Of a DNA stretch of 64,000 nucleotides, positions 42,722 to 49,931 are shown in pieces (position 1 is the stretch's first letter; each line of letters starts with the position of its first letter). The position numbers were made by a program, and so were the translations under genes. The stretch comes from Pedobacter sp. MC2016-14 (GTDB taxonomy: Bacteria; Bacteroidota; Bacteroidia; Sphingobacteriales; Sphingobacteriaceae). The stretch is from assembly GCF_020991475.1 (NCBI RefSeq), contig NZ_JAJMPA010000003.1, positions 620,001 through 684,000 of the forward strand. Reading direction: 5' to 3'. The notes beneath the pieces were generated by a model. It had not been told where the DNA came from. It ran no database searches and was given only the letters and a program-made list of their open reading frames with translations.

Positions 42722-42749
42722 TTTATGTGTTTGTTTAGAGTTTAATATA

Positions 42750-43895
42750 TTACTTACCTTTTGCAGCCAAAAGTTCTTCTAATTTTTTAGTAAGGTCTGC
42801 ACCGCGAAGGTTTTTACCCACAATTTTACCAGATGGGTCTACCAAAAAGTTTTGAGGAATAGAATTGATGCCATATTGCTTAGCAACTGCATTGTTCCAA
42901 AACTTTAAATCAGATACCTGTGTCCAGGTTAAACCATCAGCAGCAATAGCGCCTAACCATGCATCTTTTTTACCAGGTTGATCCAGGGAAACACCAAGTA
43001 CAGTGAAATTTTTGTCTTTGTATTCGTTATAAGCTTTCACCACGTTAGGGTTTTCTGCACGACAAGGTCCGCACCATGACGCCCAGAAATCAATCAGCAC
43101 GTATTTTCCTTTGAAATCAGAAAGCTTTACTGGTTTATCATTCACATCATTTTGAGTAAAGTCTGGAGCTATTGCACCAACACTGGTATTGCGGGCAGCT
43201 TCTATAGCTTTTGCAAAACTTACACCTGCTTTACTTGCACGTACAGCTGGAGAAAGGCTTTTGAATACAGGCTCTACTTTTTCTACATCAATACCGTTAC
43301 CTGCACTTTCAGTCAAAGCCTCAAGGCTAAAATAAGAGTTTGGGTTTTGTTTGATATAGGTATTCTGAATTGCCTCCCTTTCGCTGGCAAATTTTTCAAA
43401 ACGTTGTTGTAAATCGCTTCTAAAAGCATTATCCTTTTTCTTATCTTCAGGGGCACTTGCATATTCAGCATTTAATGCGGCCATAGCTTTTTCAGGACCA
43501 GTTAACAAGGCACTATATTTATCAAACTCAGCATTAATTTTTGAACCTGTAATTTTTGCTTTTTTAACTGAATCAGTAGCTGTAAGTGTAACTGTTCCCG
43601 GCTCAAGATAAAGTGCTTTAACATCAGCTGTTCTACCAAGAGTACTTATGCCTTTTCCAGCATGGTCAAGCAGCAATTGGGCTTGCAAAGGACCTTCGCT
43701 GACACCTTTAAACTGAAATGCTCCATTTGTAACTACAGCAGAGTCAATTACTTGTTTCCCCTCTAGCCTGTAAACCAAATAAGCTTTTGTAGGAACGTTT
43801 AACGGGTTTACTTTTCCCATCAAATTGAAATCGCTACTTTGCGCACATCCCAATAAAGGTGCAAGTGCAAGAGCAGATAACATCATTTTTTTCAT
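42750..43895 (-). CDS. TlpA-like thioredoxin-family lipoprotein with DUF4369-type N-terminus
   Basis: A 381-residue lipoprotein (lipobox LAPLLGC, with Cys at about 17). The N-terminal half resembles DUF4369 domains, with KAYLVYRLEGKQVIDSAVV..GAFQFKG. A helical linker follows, and the C-terminal third (about 245-381) is a thioredoxin fold with WASWCGPCRAENPN. Same architecture as the gene at 24414-25532. It is the first gene of the unit with the DsbD alpha protein and DsbD, so is probably reduced by them. The upstream gap (43896-44250) holds divergent promoter signals. Confidence 0.9.
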   Translation of the reverse strand: MKKMMLSALALAPLLGCAQSSDFNLMGKVNPLNVPTKAYLVYRLEGKQVIDSAVVTNGAFQFKGVSEGPLQAQLLLDHAGKGISTLGRTADVKALYLEPGTVTLTATDSVKKAKITGSKINAEFDKYSALLTGPEKAMAALNAEYASAPEDKKKDNAFRSDLQQRFEKFASEREAIQNTYIKQNPNSYFSLEALTESAGNGIDVEKVEPVFKSLSPAVRASKAGVSFAKAIEAARNTSVGAIAPDFTQNDVNDKPVKLSDFKGKYVLIDFWASWCGPCRAENPNVVKAYNEYKDKNFTVLGVSLDQPGKKDAWLGAIAADGLTWTQVSDLKFWNNAVAKQYGINSIPQNFLVDPSGKIVGKNLRGADLTKKLEELLAAKGK

Positions 43896-44250
43896 GTTGT
43901 TTTTTTTTAAGTCGGTTAGTTGTGCAATTATATAAAATTCCTGCGTAAATATAAGGTCACATTTACGATATTACAGACTAATCTTGTAGGATAAGGTTTA
44001 ATCGAGCCTTAATGAAGATGTGGAAACAACATAAGTATGACAATTTGCTATAAAAAATATTAGAGGATATTAATTTGCTTACAAGCCCCTTTTTCTTACC
44101 TTTACAACATCATAAAAAGACTGCCCGGCTTTTCAGCTGATGCCTGGTCATCAACGTCTATTTCTTTGACGGAGAGTTCACAAACCTATTTATTCACAGA
44201 TTCCTGCAGCTGCATTTTTGCCATCAGGAAAATTAAAATTTGAACTAGCT
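43896..44250. other. 355-bp divergent intergenic region
   Basis: Separates the TlpA operon from the hypothetical gene at 44251. A minus-strand TATATTTA at 43946-43953 and the plus-strand promoter at 44074-44104 are the only signals recognised. No RNA gene, small ORF with clear support or long repeat was seen. Confidence 0.5.
44074..44104 (+). promoter_or_regulatory. Candidate promoter (-33 TTTG, -7 TACCTTTA)
   Basis: TTTG at 44074-44077 and TACCTTTA at 44097-44104 are separated by 19 bp, close to the Bacteroidota consensus. A start near 44111 would give about 140 nt of leader before the ATG at 44251. Confidence 0.38.
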
Positions 44251-44937
44251 ATGCAAAGAGAAAGAGCCTTGTCTGACTACAAAACCTATCGTTACTTTAG
44301 ACCATCAGAATTAAGAAACCCGCATAAACAACTGGCTTCTTTTTTTGAGGAAGAAGATGTTGAAAGTTTAAAATCAGAAATTAACGACTTTTTTAAGACG
44401 GCCTGTGATGAAGCCTATGAATACGGGAATTCGCTACGCTACCCTGCTACGCATCAAAACTGTTTTAAACTTTTGGAACTGGCTTACACGTTAAAGAACA
44501 GTAACGAAAATTTCACTTTACAAAACGATCATAAACTTTACCGGAGCTCGGATGCTGTTTTCACACAGGCCTTTCAGGAAAACATTGAATTACTTTTTCC
44601 TCTGGTACACCTCAGGTTACTCAGCGCTGCGGAAATAAATGACATTACGTTTTTCCTCAGCGAATTCTTTGAGTACAAAAGTTTATACGAGTGGCATGAG
44701 CTTTTGGACAATTTATTAAGATGTGCAAATGGAGACACCGTTTTAGAAAAGATTTACAATCGGTCTTCACATATCATTTTGGTTAAAGAATATGTTGAGA
44801 AACTGATTGAAGCAATGTATCTCATCTACCAAACAAAGTCCATAAATTATAAATCTGAATCTACTGAAGGTAAAAAGGAAGCCTTATCTGCCGAAATTGA
44901 AAATGCAATTATAGAATACTTACGGTATTTTAAATAA
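44251..44937 (+). CDS. Hypothetical cytoplasmic helical protein
   Basis: A 228-residue protein with no signal peptide or membrane segment, predicted mostly helical. It has repeated acidic and aromatic stretches (ASFFEEEDVESLKSEINDFFKTACDEAYEYG; FPLVHLRLLSAAEINDITFFLSEFFEYKSLYEWHELLDNLL). The longer frame starts with TTG at 44218; the ATG at 44251 is chosen. No family was recognised. It is flanked by the divergent redox operon and the holin-like/YihY fusion, with no sign of co-transcription. Function unknown. Confidence 0.7.
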   Translation: MQRERALSDYKTYRYFRPSELRNPHKQLASFFEEEDVESLKSEINDFFKTACDEAYEYGNSLRYPATHQNCFKLLELAYTLKNSNENFTLQNDHKLYRSSDAVFTQAFQENIELLFPLVHLRLLSAAEINDITFFLSEFFEYKSLYEWHELLDNLLRCANGDTVLEKIYNRSSHIILVKEYVEKLIEAMYLIYQTKSINYKSESTEGKKEALSAEIENAIIEYLRYFK

Positions 44938-45033
44938 AGTATTATTGGGCCACAATCTCCTGTTTCAAAAAATTGGAGCAAGATTTTAGGGTATAAATCT
45001 TAGCTCTAAAATACTGACAGTTTGGACATACCC

Positions 45034-45061
45034 CTGAATGAGGTTTTAATACCACATTCAG
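45034..45061. other. Imperfect hairpin upstream of the holin/YihY fusion gene
   Basis: CTGAATG-a-GGT / ACC-a-CATTCAG with a 6-nt TTTTAA-type loop forms a 10-bp stem with one A/A mismatch, 51 nt before the ATG. No T run follows, so it is more likely a leader element or protein site than a terminator. Confidence 0.3.
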
Positions 45062-45111
45062 AGAAAAACATTTCTTAGGCAGTGGGGTTAATTTACATTC
45101 AATGTAATGAC

Positions 45112-46521
45112 ATGCAGCACAACCAACCTAAGACCCTCAATGCCATTTGGAGCGACGTACAAAAATACCTCAACATCAGACTTGAGCTACTTAAACTCGT
45201 TATTGTAGAAAAATCATCCAGGCTCATAGCAGATTTGATTACAAACACAATTGTTTTGTTTTGTATGGTCTTGTCCTTTTTGGTTTCTGCGGTAACACTT
45301 GCCTTTTATCTCTCCAGGATCTTGAATAGTTACACATCTGGATTTGGTTGCGCAGCTCTGTTTTTTACAGGCCTCGCCTTTCTGGTGCTCTGGAAAAAGG
45401 GTGCACTGGAAAAAGCAGTAGCAGGCCTTGCCATCCGAAGATATTTCGAAAAACATTGCGAAGTGCAGCAAGAAAAAGAAAAGGATAAATCCGAAGTACA
45501 TCTTAAATCGGCCAGGCCCGAAATCAGTATAGCTAAACAAACAAATCAAAAACAACAGCCTGCGGCTAAAAAACAAGCTATGAAAAAAGAGAAAGTAACA
45601 TTCAAAGGACTCTGGGAAGTCCTTAAAAATTCATTTAACGGATTTAGTGACCATAAGGTCACTAAATTGAGTGGTTCACTGGCCTATTATACGGTGTTCT
45701 CCATGGCTCCACTATTACTGGTTATTATTTCTTTATGTGGAATTTTTCTAGGTCAGGAGGCTGCCCAGGGTCAAATCTATGCGCAGCTGGCAGGATTTGT
45801 GGGCAAAGACACCGCCTTACAGATGCAGGATATAGTTGCAAAAGCAGCCATCGGAGATAAAGGTACTGTAGCTTTTATTATTGGAATAGTGACCCTACTT
45901 GTAGGTTCTACTACGGTGTTTGCCGACATTCAGGATTCTATTAACACGATCTGGGGTCTAAAACCCAAACCTAAAAGAGGTTGGCTAAAGATGTTGCAAA
46001 ACCGTTTCTTATCCTTTTCTGTTATCATTAGCCTTGTTTTCTTATTACTAATTTCTTTATCTATCACTACTGTACTGGATAATTTTAATCTTAGACTGCA
46101 GGCGCGTTTTTCTGATGTATCTGTAGTATTTTTCTACATCCTTAATCAGGTTGTTACTCTGGTGGTCATCTCTTTAATTTTCGGGGTGATCTTTAAAGTC
46201 TTGCCAGACGCAAATATCAAATGGCGCGATGTAGCATATGGGGCAATAGTAACGGCGCTATTGTTTATGCTTGGAAAATTTGGTATTTCTATCTACATCG
46301 GACAGAGCGATGTTGGCAGTACTTATGGTGCGGCCGGATCACTGGTTATTTTATTGTTATGGACGTATTATTCATCCATCATCTTATACTTCGGTGCAGA
46401 ATTCACCAAAGCCTATGCCCTTGCCTATGGTTCCGAAATTCATCCCTCCCACTATGCTGTGACTACAAAAGAAATTGAGATTGAAACTGGCAACAATTCT
46501 ATACAGGACAATGCTTCATAA
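45112..46521 (+). CDS. Fusion of holin-superfamily-like (YqjE/DUF1469-type) domain and YihY/BrkB-family membrane protein
   Basis: A 469-residue membrane protein starting at an ATG rather than the upstream GTG. Residues 1-110 have two close membrane helices and an amphipathic N-terminus (YLNIRLELLKLVIVEKSSRL), like YqjE/phage-holin-superfamily proteins. A charged, Lys/Gln-rich linker (about 115-165) leads into a YihY core (about 170-450) with SGSLAYYTVFSMAPLLLV, DTALQMQDIV, FADIQDSINTIWGLK and TYGAAGSLVILLLWTYYSSII, including six helices. YihY proteins were once called ribonuclease BN but are membrane proteins of uncertain role. The next small gene (38 nt downstream) may share the operon. Confidence 0.88.
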   Translation: MQHNQPKTLNAIWSDVQKYLNIRLELLKLVIVEKSSRLIADLITNTIVLFCMVLSFLVSAVTLAFYLSRILNSYTSGFGCAALFFTGLAFLVLWKKGALEKAVAGLAIRRYFEKHCEVQQEKEKDKSEVHLKSARPEISIAKQTNQKQQPAAKKQAMKKEKVTFKGLWEVLKNSFNGFSDHKVTKLSGSLAYYTVFSMAPLLLVIISLCGIFLGQEAAQGQIYAQLAGFVGKDTALQMQDIVAKAAIGDKGTVAFIIGIVTLLVGSTTVFADIQDSINTIWGLKPKPKRGWLKMLQNRFLSFSVIISLVFLLLISLSITTVLDNFNLRLQARFSDVSVVFFYILNQVVTLVVISLIFGVIFKVLPDANIKWRDVAYGAIVTALLFMLGKFGISIYIGQSDVGSTYGAAGSLVILLLWTYYSSIILYFGAEFTKAYALAYGSEIHPSHYAVTTKEIEIETGNNSIQDNAS

Positions 46522-46559
46522 TGATAAAACAACTAACATAAAATCGAGCGTAATTACAG

Positions 46560-46865
46560 ATGAAAAATTTAAAAGAATTGAAATCCAGGCAATCAAATTT
46601 AACAGCGATGCATACACTACTTCAAAAAGAAATTTTAACTGATGGAACGCATGCGTTAGTGCGTCGTCCAGCACGCAAAAGATATGATACCGCAGAAAAG
46701 GTTGTTTCCTGGCTAATTCCACTCCTGGTGGACAAGACCTTATTAAGAAAATCTGGCTTTGTAACTAAGGCTATCGGCGCATTTGTGGTCAGAAAAACAG
46801 TTAAACGCCTGGCTCCTGTAATTCTTTCATGGACTGCTGACGCGCTACTACATAGAAAAATATAA
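46560..46865 (+). CDS. Small hypothetical protein following the YihY fusion gene
   Basis: A 101-residue basic protein; the N-terminal half is charged (LKELKSRQSNLTAMHTLLQKEIL). The C-terminal half contains WLIPLLVDKTLLRKSGFVTKAIGAFVVRKTVKRLAPVIL, an amphipathic or short membrane-associated stretch. Position 38 nt after the holin/YihY fusion gene suggests co-transcription and a shared membrane role. No named family recognised. The msrA gene follows 39 nt downstream. Confidence 0.65.
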   Translation: MKNLKELKSRQSNLTAMHTLLQKEILTDGTHALVRRPARKRYDTAEKVVSWLIPLLVDKTLLRKSGFVTKAIGAFVVRKTVKRLAPVILSWTADALLHRKI

Positions 46866-46904
46866 AATTAGCGCTGTAGATTCGTATATTGGAGCATAAG
46901 ACAT

Positions 46905-47576
46905 ATGAAGCTACACCTCATTTTTTTCGCTGGAATACTGCTAAGCCTTTGTGCGGCATGTAACGGAGCAAAAACACAAAAACTAGAAAGTAAAAATGGA
47001 TTCGCTGTATTACCGAAGCAAGCGAAAGGTGAAGAAATTGCGGCTTTCGCAGGAGGCTGCTTTTGGGCAATGCAAGAGAGTATGCTGGAGCTTAAAGGTG
47101 TACATAAGGTAATCAGCGGTTATGCAGGAGGAACAGCGGATCATCCGACTTACGATGCTGTATTAACCAAACAAACTGGTCATGCGGAGGCCGTATTGTT
47201 ATATTACAATCCTGCAGTAATCAGTTTTGAAAAACTAGCCGAAGCCTTTTTTTATGCACATGATCCTACCCAACTCAACAGTCAGGGCCCGGATGTTGGA
47301 TCAGACTACCGCTCCATTGCATTTTATCGCTCCCCCGAAGAATTAAAATCGCTCATCAAAGTTGTAGATCAGGTAGACCATACCGGATATTACACCAGCC
47401 CTATTGTTACGGAGTTACTTCCCTTTGCCGCCTTTTATCCGGCAGAAATGGAACATCAGGATTATTTCGTTAAAAACCCCTGGAGCATTTATATTAAAAA
47501 GGTGTCCAAACCGAAAGTATTAAAGTTAAGGGCTAAAATGTCATCACTGATTAAGCCAGAATATCTTTATAAATAG
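46905..47576 (+). CDS. msrA: Peptide methionine-(S)-sulfoxide reductase, lipoprotein form
   Basis: A 223-residue enzyme that repairs oxidised methionine in proteins. It has a signal peptide with lipobox LCAAC (Cys19), so it works in the envelope, unlike the cytoplasmic form. The active site GGCFW has nucleophile Cys52, though the next residues AMQES differ from the common CMEA. SGYAGGTADHPTYDAV, HAEAV and GSDYRSIAFY complete the substrate pocket. The usual C-terminal resolving cysteines are absent, so reduction may depend on another thiol protein such as the TlpA/DsbD system. Confidence 0.93.
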   Translation: MKLHLIFFAGILLSLCAACNGAKTQKLESKNGFAVLPKQAKGEEIAAFAGGCFWAMQESMLELKGVHKVISGYAGGTADHPTYDAVLTKQTGHAEAVLLYYNPAVISFEKLAEAFFYAHDPTQLNSQGPDVGSDYRSIAFYRSPEELKSLIKVVDQVDHTGYYTSPIVTELLPFAAFYPAEMEHQDYFVKNPWSIYIKKVSKPKVLKLRAKMSSLIKPEYLYK

Positions 47577-47586
47577 CAACAACAAA

Positions 47587-48858
47587 TTAATCAGCTAATA
47601 ATTCTTCCAGTTCAGTTTGTTCTTCTGGCTCCATATCTACAATGCCAGCCAGCAGGTTTGCAATTTTCGGTCGCTGATCAGAAACCAGTAATCCATCTAG
47701 TAATGCCACAATAGTTTTCTTTTGATCTATGCTCAGGTTGCTGAAAAGTTTTGGCTGAATCTCATATAAAGCCTTCAAAGTATCCAATAATCTATTCCGG
47801 CGTTTAGCTTCAATATGCTCGGCCACTACGATAGACAGCACGCCTTCTCTTTCGTACCGTTCCAGTAATCTGGAAGAATATTCTTTCAAAAAAGCCTTTC
47901 TTTTACTTCGCAGCAATTCATTAACTTTTTTACTCAGAAATTTGTATTCCGCTGAAGCTTTAGAACGGCTATACAAACCCGTCTGGATTTCAAACTCAGT
48001 ACCGCGAAAGTCGAAATCGGTAAAAAATTCACTTTCTATATAAACACTGTGAAAATATTCATCCGCTTTCTTATTTAACGTAGTGTATTCTTTGTACAGC
48101 TCCGCTCCTTTTTCATTGATGAAATATACCTTAGATAGTTCTTTATGTAAAGATTCCTTCCATTGTACAAACTTTAGTTTAAAACTCGTATTAGTGTCTT
48201 CGTATTTCCAAAACAGATCTTCTTCATAATCCTGGATTTGATCCTGATAATCTAAAGGCTCGCCATTGATTAGAATACTATAATTTCTGCTTTTATTTAG
48301 CTCCAGGAACCAGCAAAATTCAGCCTTTAAAAACGGAATAATTTCCTGCTCAAGGTTATCTGCAGAGATTTTTAAATTTGAAAACAAGACCCTTGTACCC
48401 GTATTCTTGCTCAATGGCACATCAATTTCTGTAGCCTGGTAATTGTTGAGCGAGGCAACGCCAATTGAAATTCTGCCACTTTTTAAGCTATTATTTTGCG
48501 ACAACCAGGTCGTTTGCCATTCCGCATCATTGGCAAATCTGAAAAAAGTTAAACGGCCTACACCATTCTTGCCATGCATCGTAGATTTGTTCCGGTTTAC
48601 AGGCAATTGCAGCGCCTTTTCAGATTCATAAAAGGGATCAAACTTGGCCTTTAATTGCTCAAAATTAATCCCATAGCCATTGTCGGCAACCTCCAGCAAA
48701 CTGATATATCCAAGCTCATTAGCCGTATAGTTAATTTCTACCGTAGTTGCTGTAGCGTCAAAACCATTCCAAATGTATTCTGCAACTGCTTGTTTTTCAT
48801 TATAATTCCGCAATACTTTTTGTATCCCGCCTGATGTGATATTAACATGAGTAGCCAT
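47587..48858 (-). CDS. GHKL-type ATPase, MORC/paraMORC-like
   Basis: A 423-residue cytoplasmic protein. The Bergerat fold is complete at the N-terminus: Glu27-Asn31-Asp34 in EYIWNGFDA, DNGYG (59-63), and HGKNGVGRLTF (95-105). An S5-like domain probably follows (about 170-290), and then a helical, charged C-terminus (about 300-423) ending in acid residues. The pattern resembles prokaryotic MORC-like and HSP90-like ATPases that often accompany DNA restriction or stress systems. There is no nuclease, helicase or methylase domain and no such gene next door. It could equally be a chaperone-like ATPase. A TAGTTTTG promoter match lies directly before the ATG. Confidence 0.8.
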   Translation of the reverse strand: MATHVNITSGGIQKVLRNYNEKQAVAEYIWNGFDATATTVEINYTANELGYISLLEVADNGYGINFEQLKAKFDPFYESEKALQLPVNRNKSTMHGKNGVGRLTFFRFANDAEWQTTWLSQNNSLKSGRISIGVASLNNYQATEIDVPLSKNTGTRVLFSNLKISADNLEQEIIPFLKAEFCWFLELNKSRNYSILINGEPLDYQDQIQDYEEDLFWKYEDTNTSFKLKFVQWKESLHKELSKVYFINEKGAELYKEYTTLNKKADEYFHSVYIESEFFTDFDFRGTEFEIQTGLYSRSKASAEYKFLSKKVNELLRSKRKAFLKEYSSRLLERYEREGVLSIVVAEHIEAKRRNRLLDTLKALYEIQPKLFSNLSIDQKKTIVALLDGLLVSDQRPKIANLLAGIVDMEPEEQTELEELLAD

Positions 48859-49254
48859 GGAGCAAAACTAATAAAATTAGCTAAAAGAAATTGAAAATTT
48901 ATAAGGCCTTTCCAGATTGATGTGTCCTTCAATTTCAATTAATATTCCATTTCTGCTGTGCCGATATACCATAACTGGGAACTTATGAACAACACTTGTA
49001 CGAAAACTAGGCTATAATTTGAGGGAAACCGGGGGGAAAGTCAAAGTTTCAGTCGTCCTTAGCTCGCTGTTTAAATGCTGTTCAATCGGTGTTTGTTCGG
49101 TTAGAAGCGAACGAACACCGATTGAACTCCGTGTCAAATACGATGAAATGTTCCGGTTTCCTTCGACTTTCCTCTGAATTTCCCTTGTATTTCCGCGCAA
49201 GTGTCGGGATATTGAAATACCCAAACTATTCAGAATTTTGCTTTACTTCGCAGC
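48859..49254. other. 396-bp intergenic region with structured repeat
   Basis: Lies between the divergent GHKL ATPase and SnoaL-like genes. It holds the nested inverted repeats listed separately (49024-49161). A minus-strand ORF of 70 codons at 49012-49224 overlaps the repeat and is judged spurious. A small GGG-A-TATT/AATACCC hairpin lies near 49206-49222. Confidence 0.6.
49024..49161. repeat. Nested inverted-repeat element
   Basis: The inner stem pairs 49080-49099 with 49108-49127: twenty base pairs with one mismatch around an 8-nt loop (GTTAGAAG). An outer pair GGAAACCGG (49024-49032) and CCGGTTTCC (49153-49161) brackets it. GC content and base use differ from the flanking AT-rich DNA. The structure suggests a mobile or repeated element (MITE-like) or a structured RNA, but no transposase or second copy was seen in the window. 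Confidence 0.6.
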
Positions 49255-49650
49255 ATGCCAATCATAGAAAACGATAATTTATTTAAAGAAGAGATTTTAC
49301 GTATTGAAAAAGCACGTCTTGATTCGAATGCTTGTATTCTCAAAAAAGATGTAAATGGGGTGGCGAAATACTGGACGCCAGATTTTGTACAAGTAGCCGG
49401 AGATGGCAGCTATAGCAAAGGAAAAGATCGCATTGCTAAAGATTGGAAGTATATGTTTACCCACAGCAGCCCGGTTTTTGAACGTATTCCTGATGAAATC
49501 AGCATTGCCGAGAGCGGAGATATGGCTTGGGAGAAAGGAAAATGGGCATATAAAACCGATAAATATTATGGAAATTATGCCGCAATGTGGCGTAAGATAA
49601 AAGGGCAATGGCTCACGCAGACCGAGCTTTATGTAGCTATGAATGCATAA
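49255..49650 (+). CDS. SnoaL-like/DUF4440-type NTF2-fold protein
   Basis: A 131-residue protein with the small cone-shaped NTF2 fold pattern: an N-terminal helix with DSNACILKKDVNGVAKYWTPDFVQVAGDG, then SKGKDRIAKDWKYMF and strands MAWEKGKWAYK and YAAMWRKIKGQWLTQTELYV. Proteins of this fold serve as ketosteroid-isomerase-like enzymes or small ligand binders. No catalytic assignment is possible, though WTPDF and the Asp/Trp positions are typical of DUF4440. It follows the inverted-repeat element and ends 81 nt before a terminator. Confidence 0.8.
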   Translation: MPIIENDNLFKEEILRIEKARLDSNACILKKDVNGVAKYWTPDFVQVAGDGSYSKGKDRIAKDWKYMFTHSSPVFERIPDEISIAESGDMAWEKGKWAYKTDKYYGNYAAMWRKIKGQWLTQTELYVAMNA

Positions 49651-49731
49651 TACATTTCACCCTGCTATGATCCATTTAAGTTGATTAGCAACAAACCATC
49701 GCATTTACCTCCGCCCCACCTACTGAGACAG

Positions 49732-49767
49732 AAATTCCCCATTTTTTTCAAAAAGTTGGGGAATTTT
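49732..49767 (+). terminator. Rho-independent terminator after the SnoaL-like gene
   Basis: A stem AAATTCCCCA / TGGGGAATTT with a T-rich and A-rich loop that can itself pair, followed by TTTTCG. Situated 81 nt beyond the stop codon of the SnoaL-like gene. Confidence 0.75.
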
Positions 49768-49931
49768 CGTGTTTTAAGCAAATGATTAGAATGAAAGCTA
49801 TTCCGCTAAAAACTTTATTTTCTATGCTCAAACGCCGCAAATGGCACTTTATGACAAGTCCCCTTTCAAATTTAAATGTTGGAACGGATGTTGGATAATG
49901 CGAACTAATCATTTTAAAAAAAACACCTTAT

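Noticed and set aside
45214-45576. 120-codon minus-strand frame inside the holin-like/YihY fusion gene
   Set aside because: Overlaps a well-supported membrane protein gene on the other strand and lacks any domain.
49080-49127. Integron attC-like site
   Set aside because: The hairpin lacks the conserved R and L box core (GTTRRRY) placement and no integrase or cassette array is near.
49012-49224. 70-codon minus-strand frame over the nested inverted repeat
   Set aside because: It spans both arms of the hairpin, has no start signal and its residue pattern has no domain; judged an artefact of the repeat.
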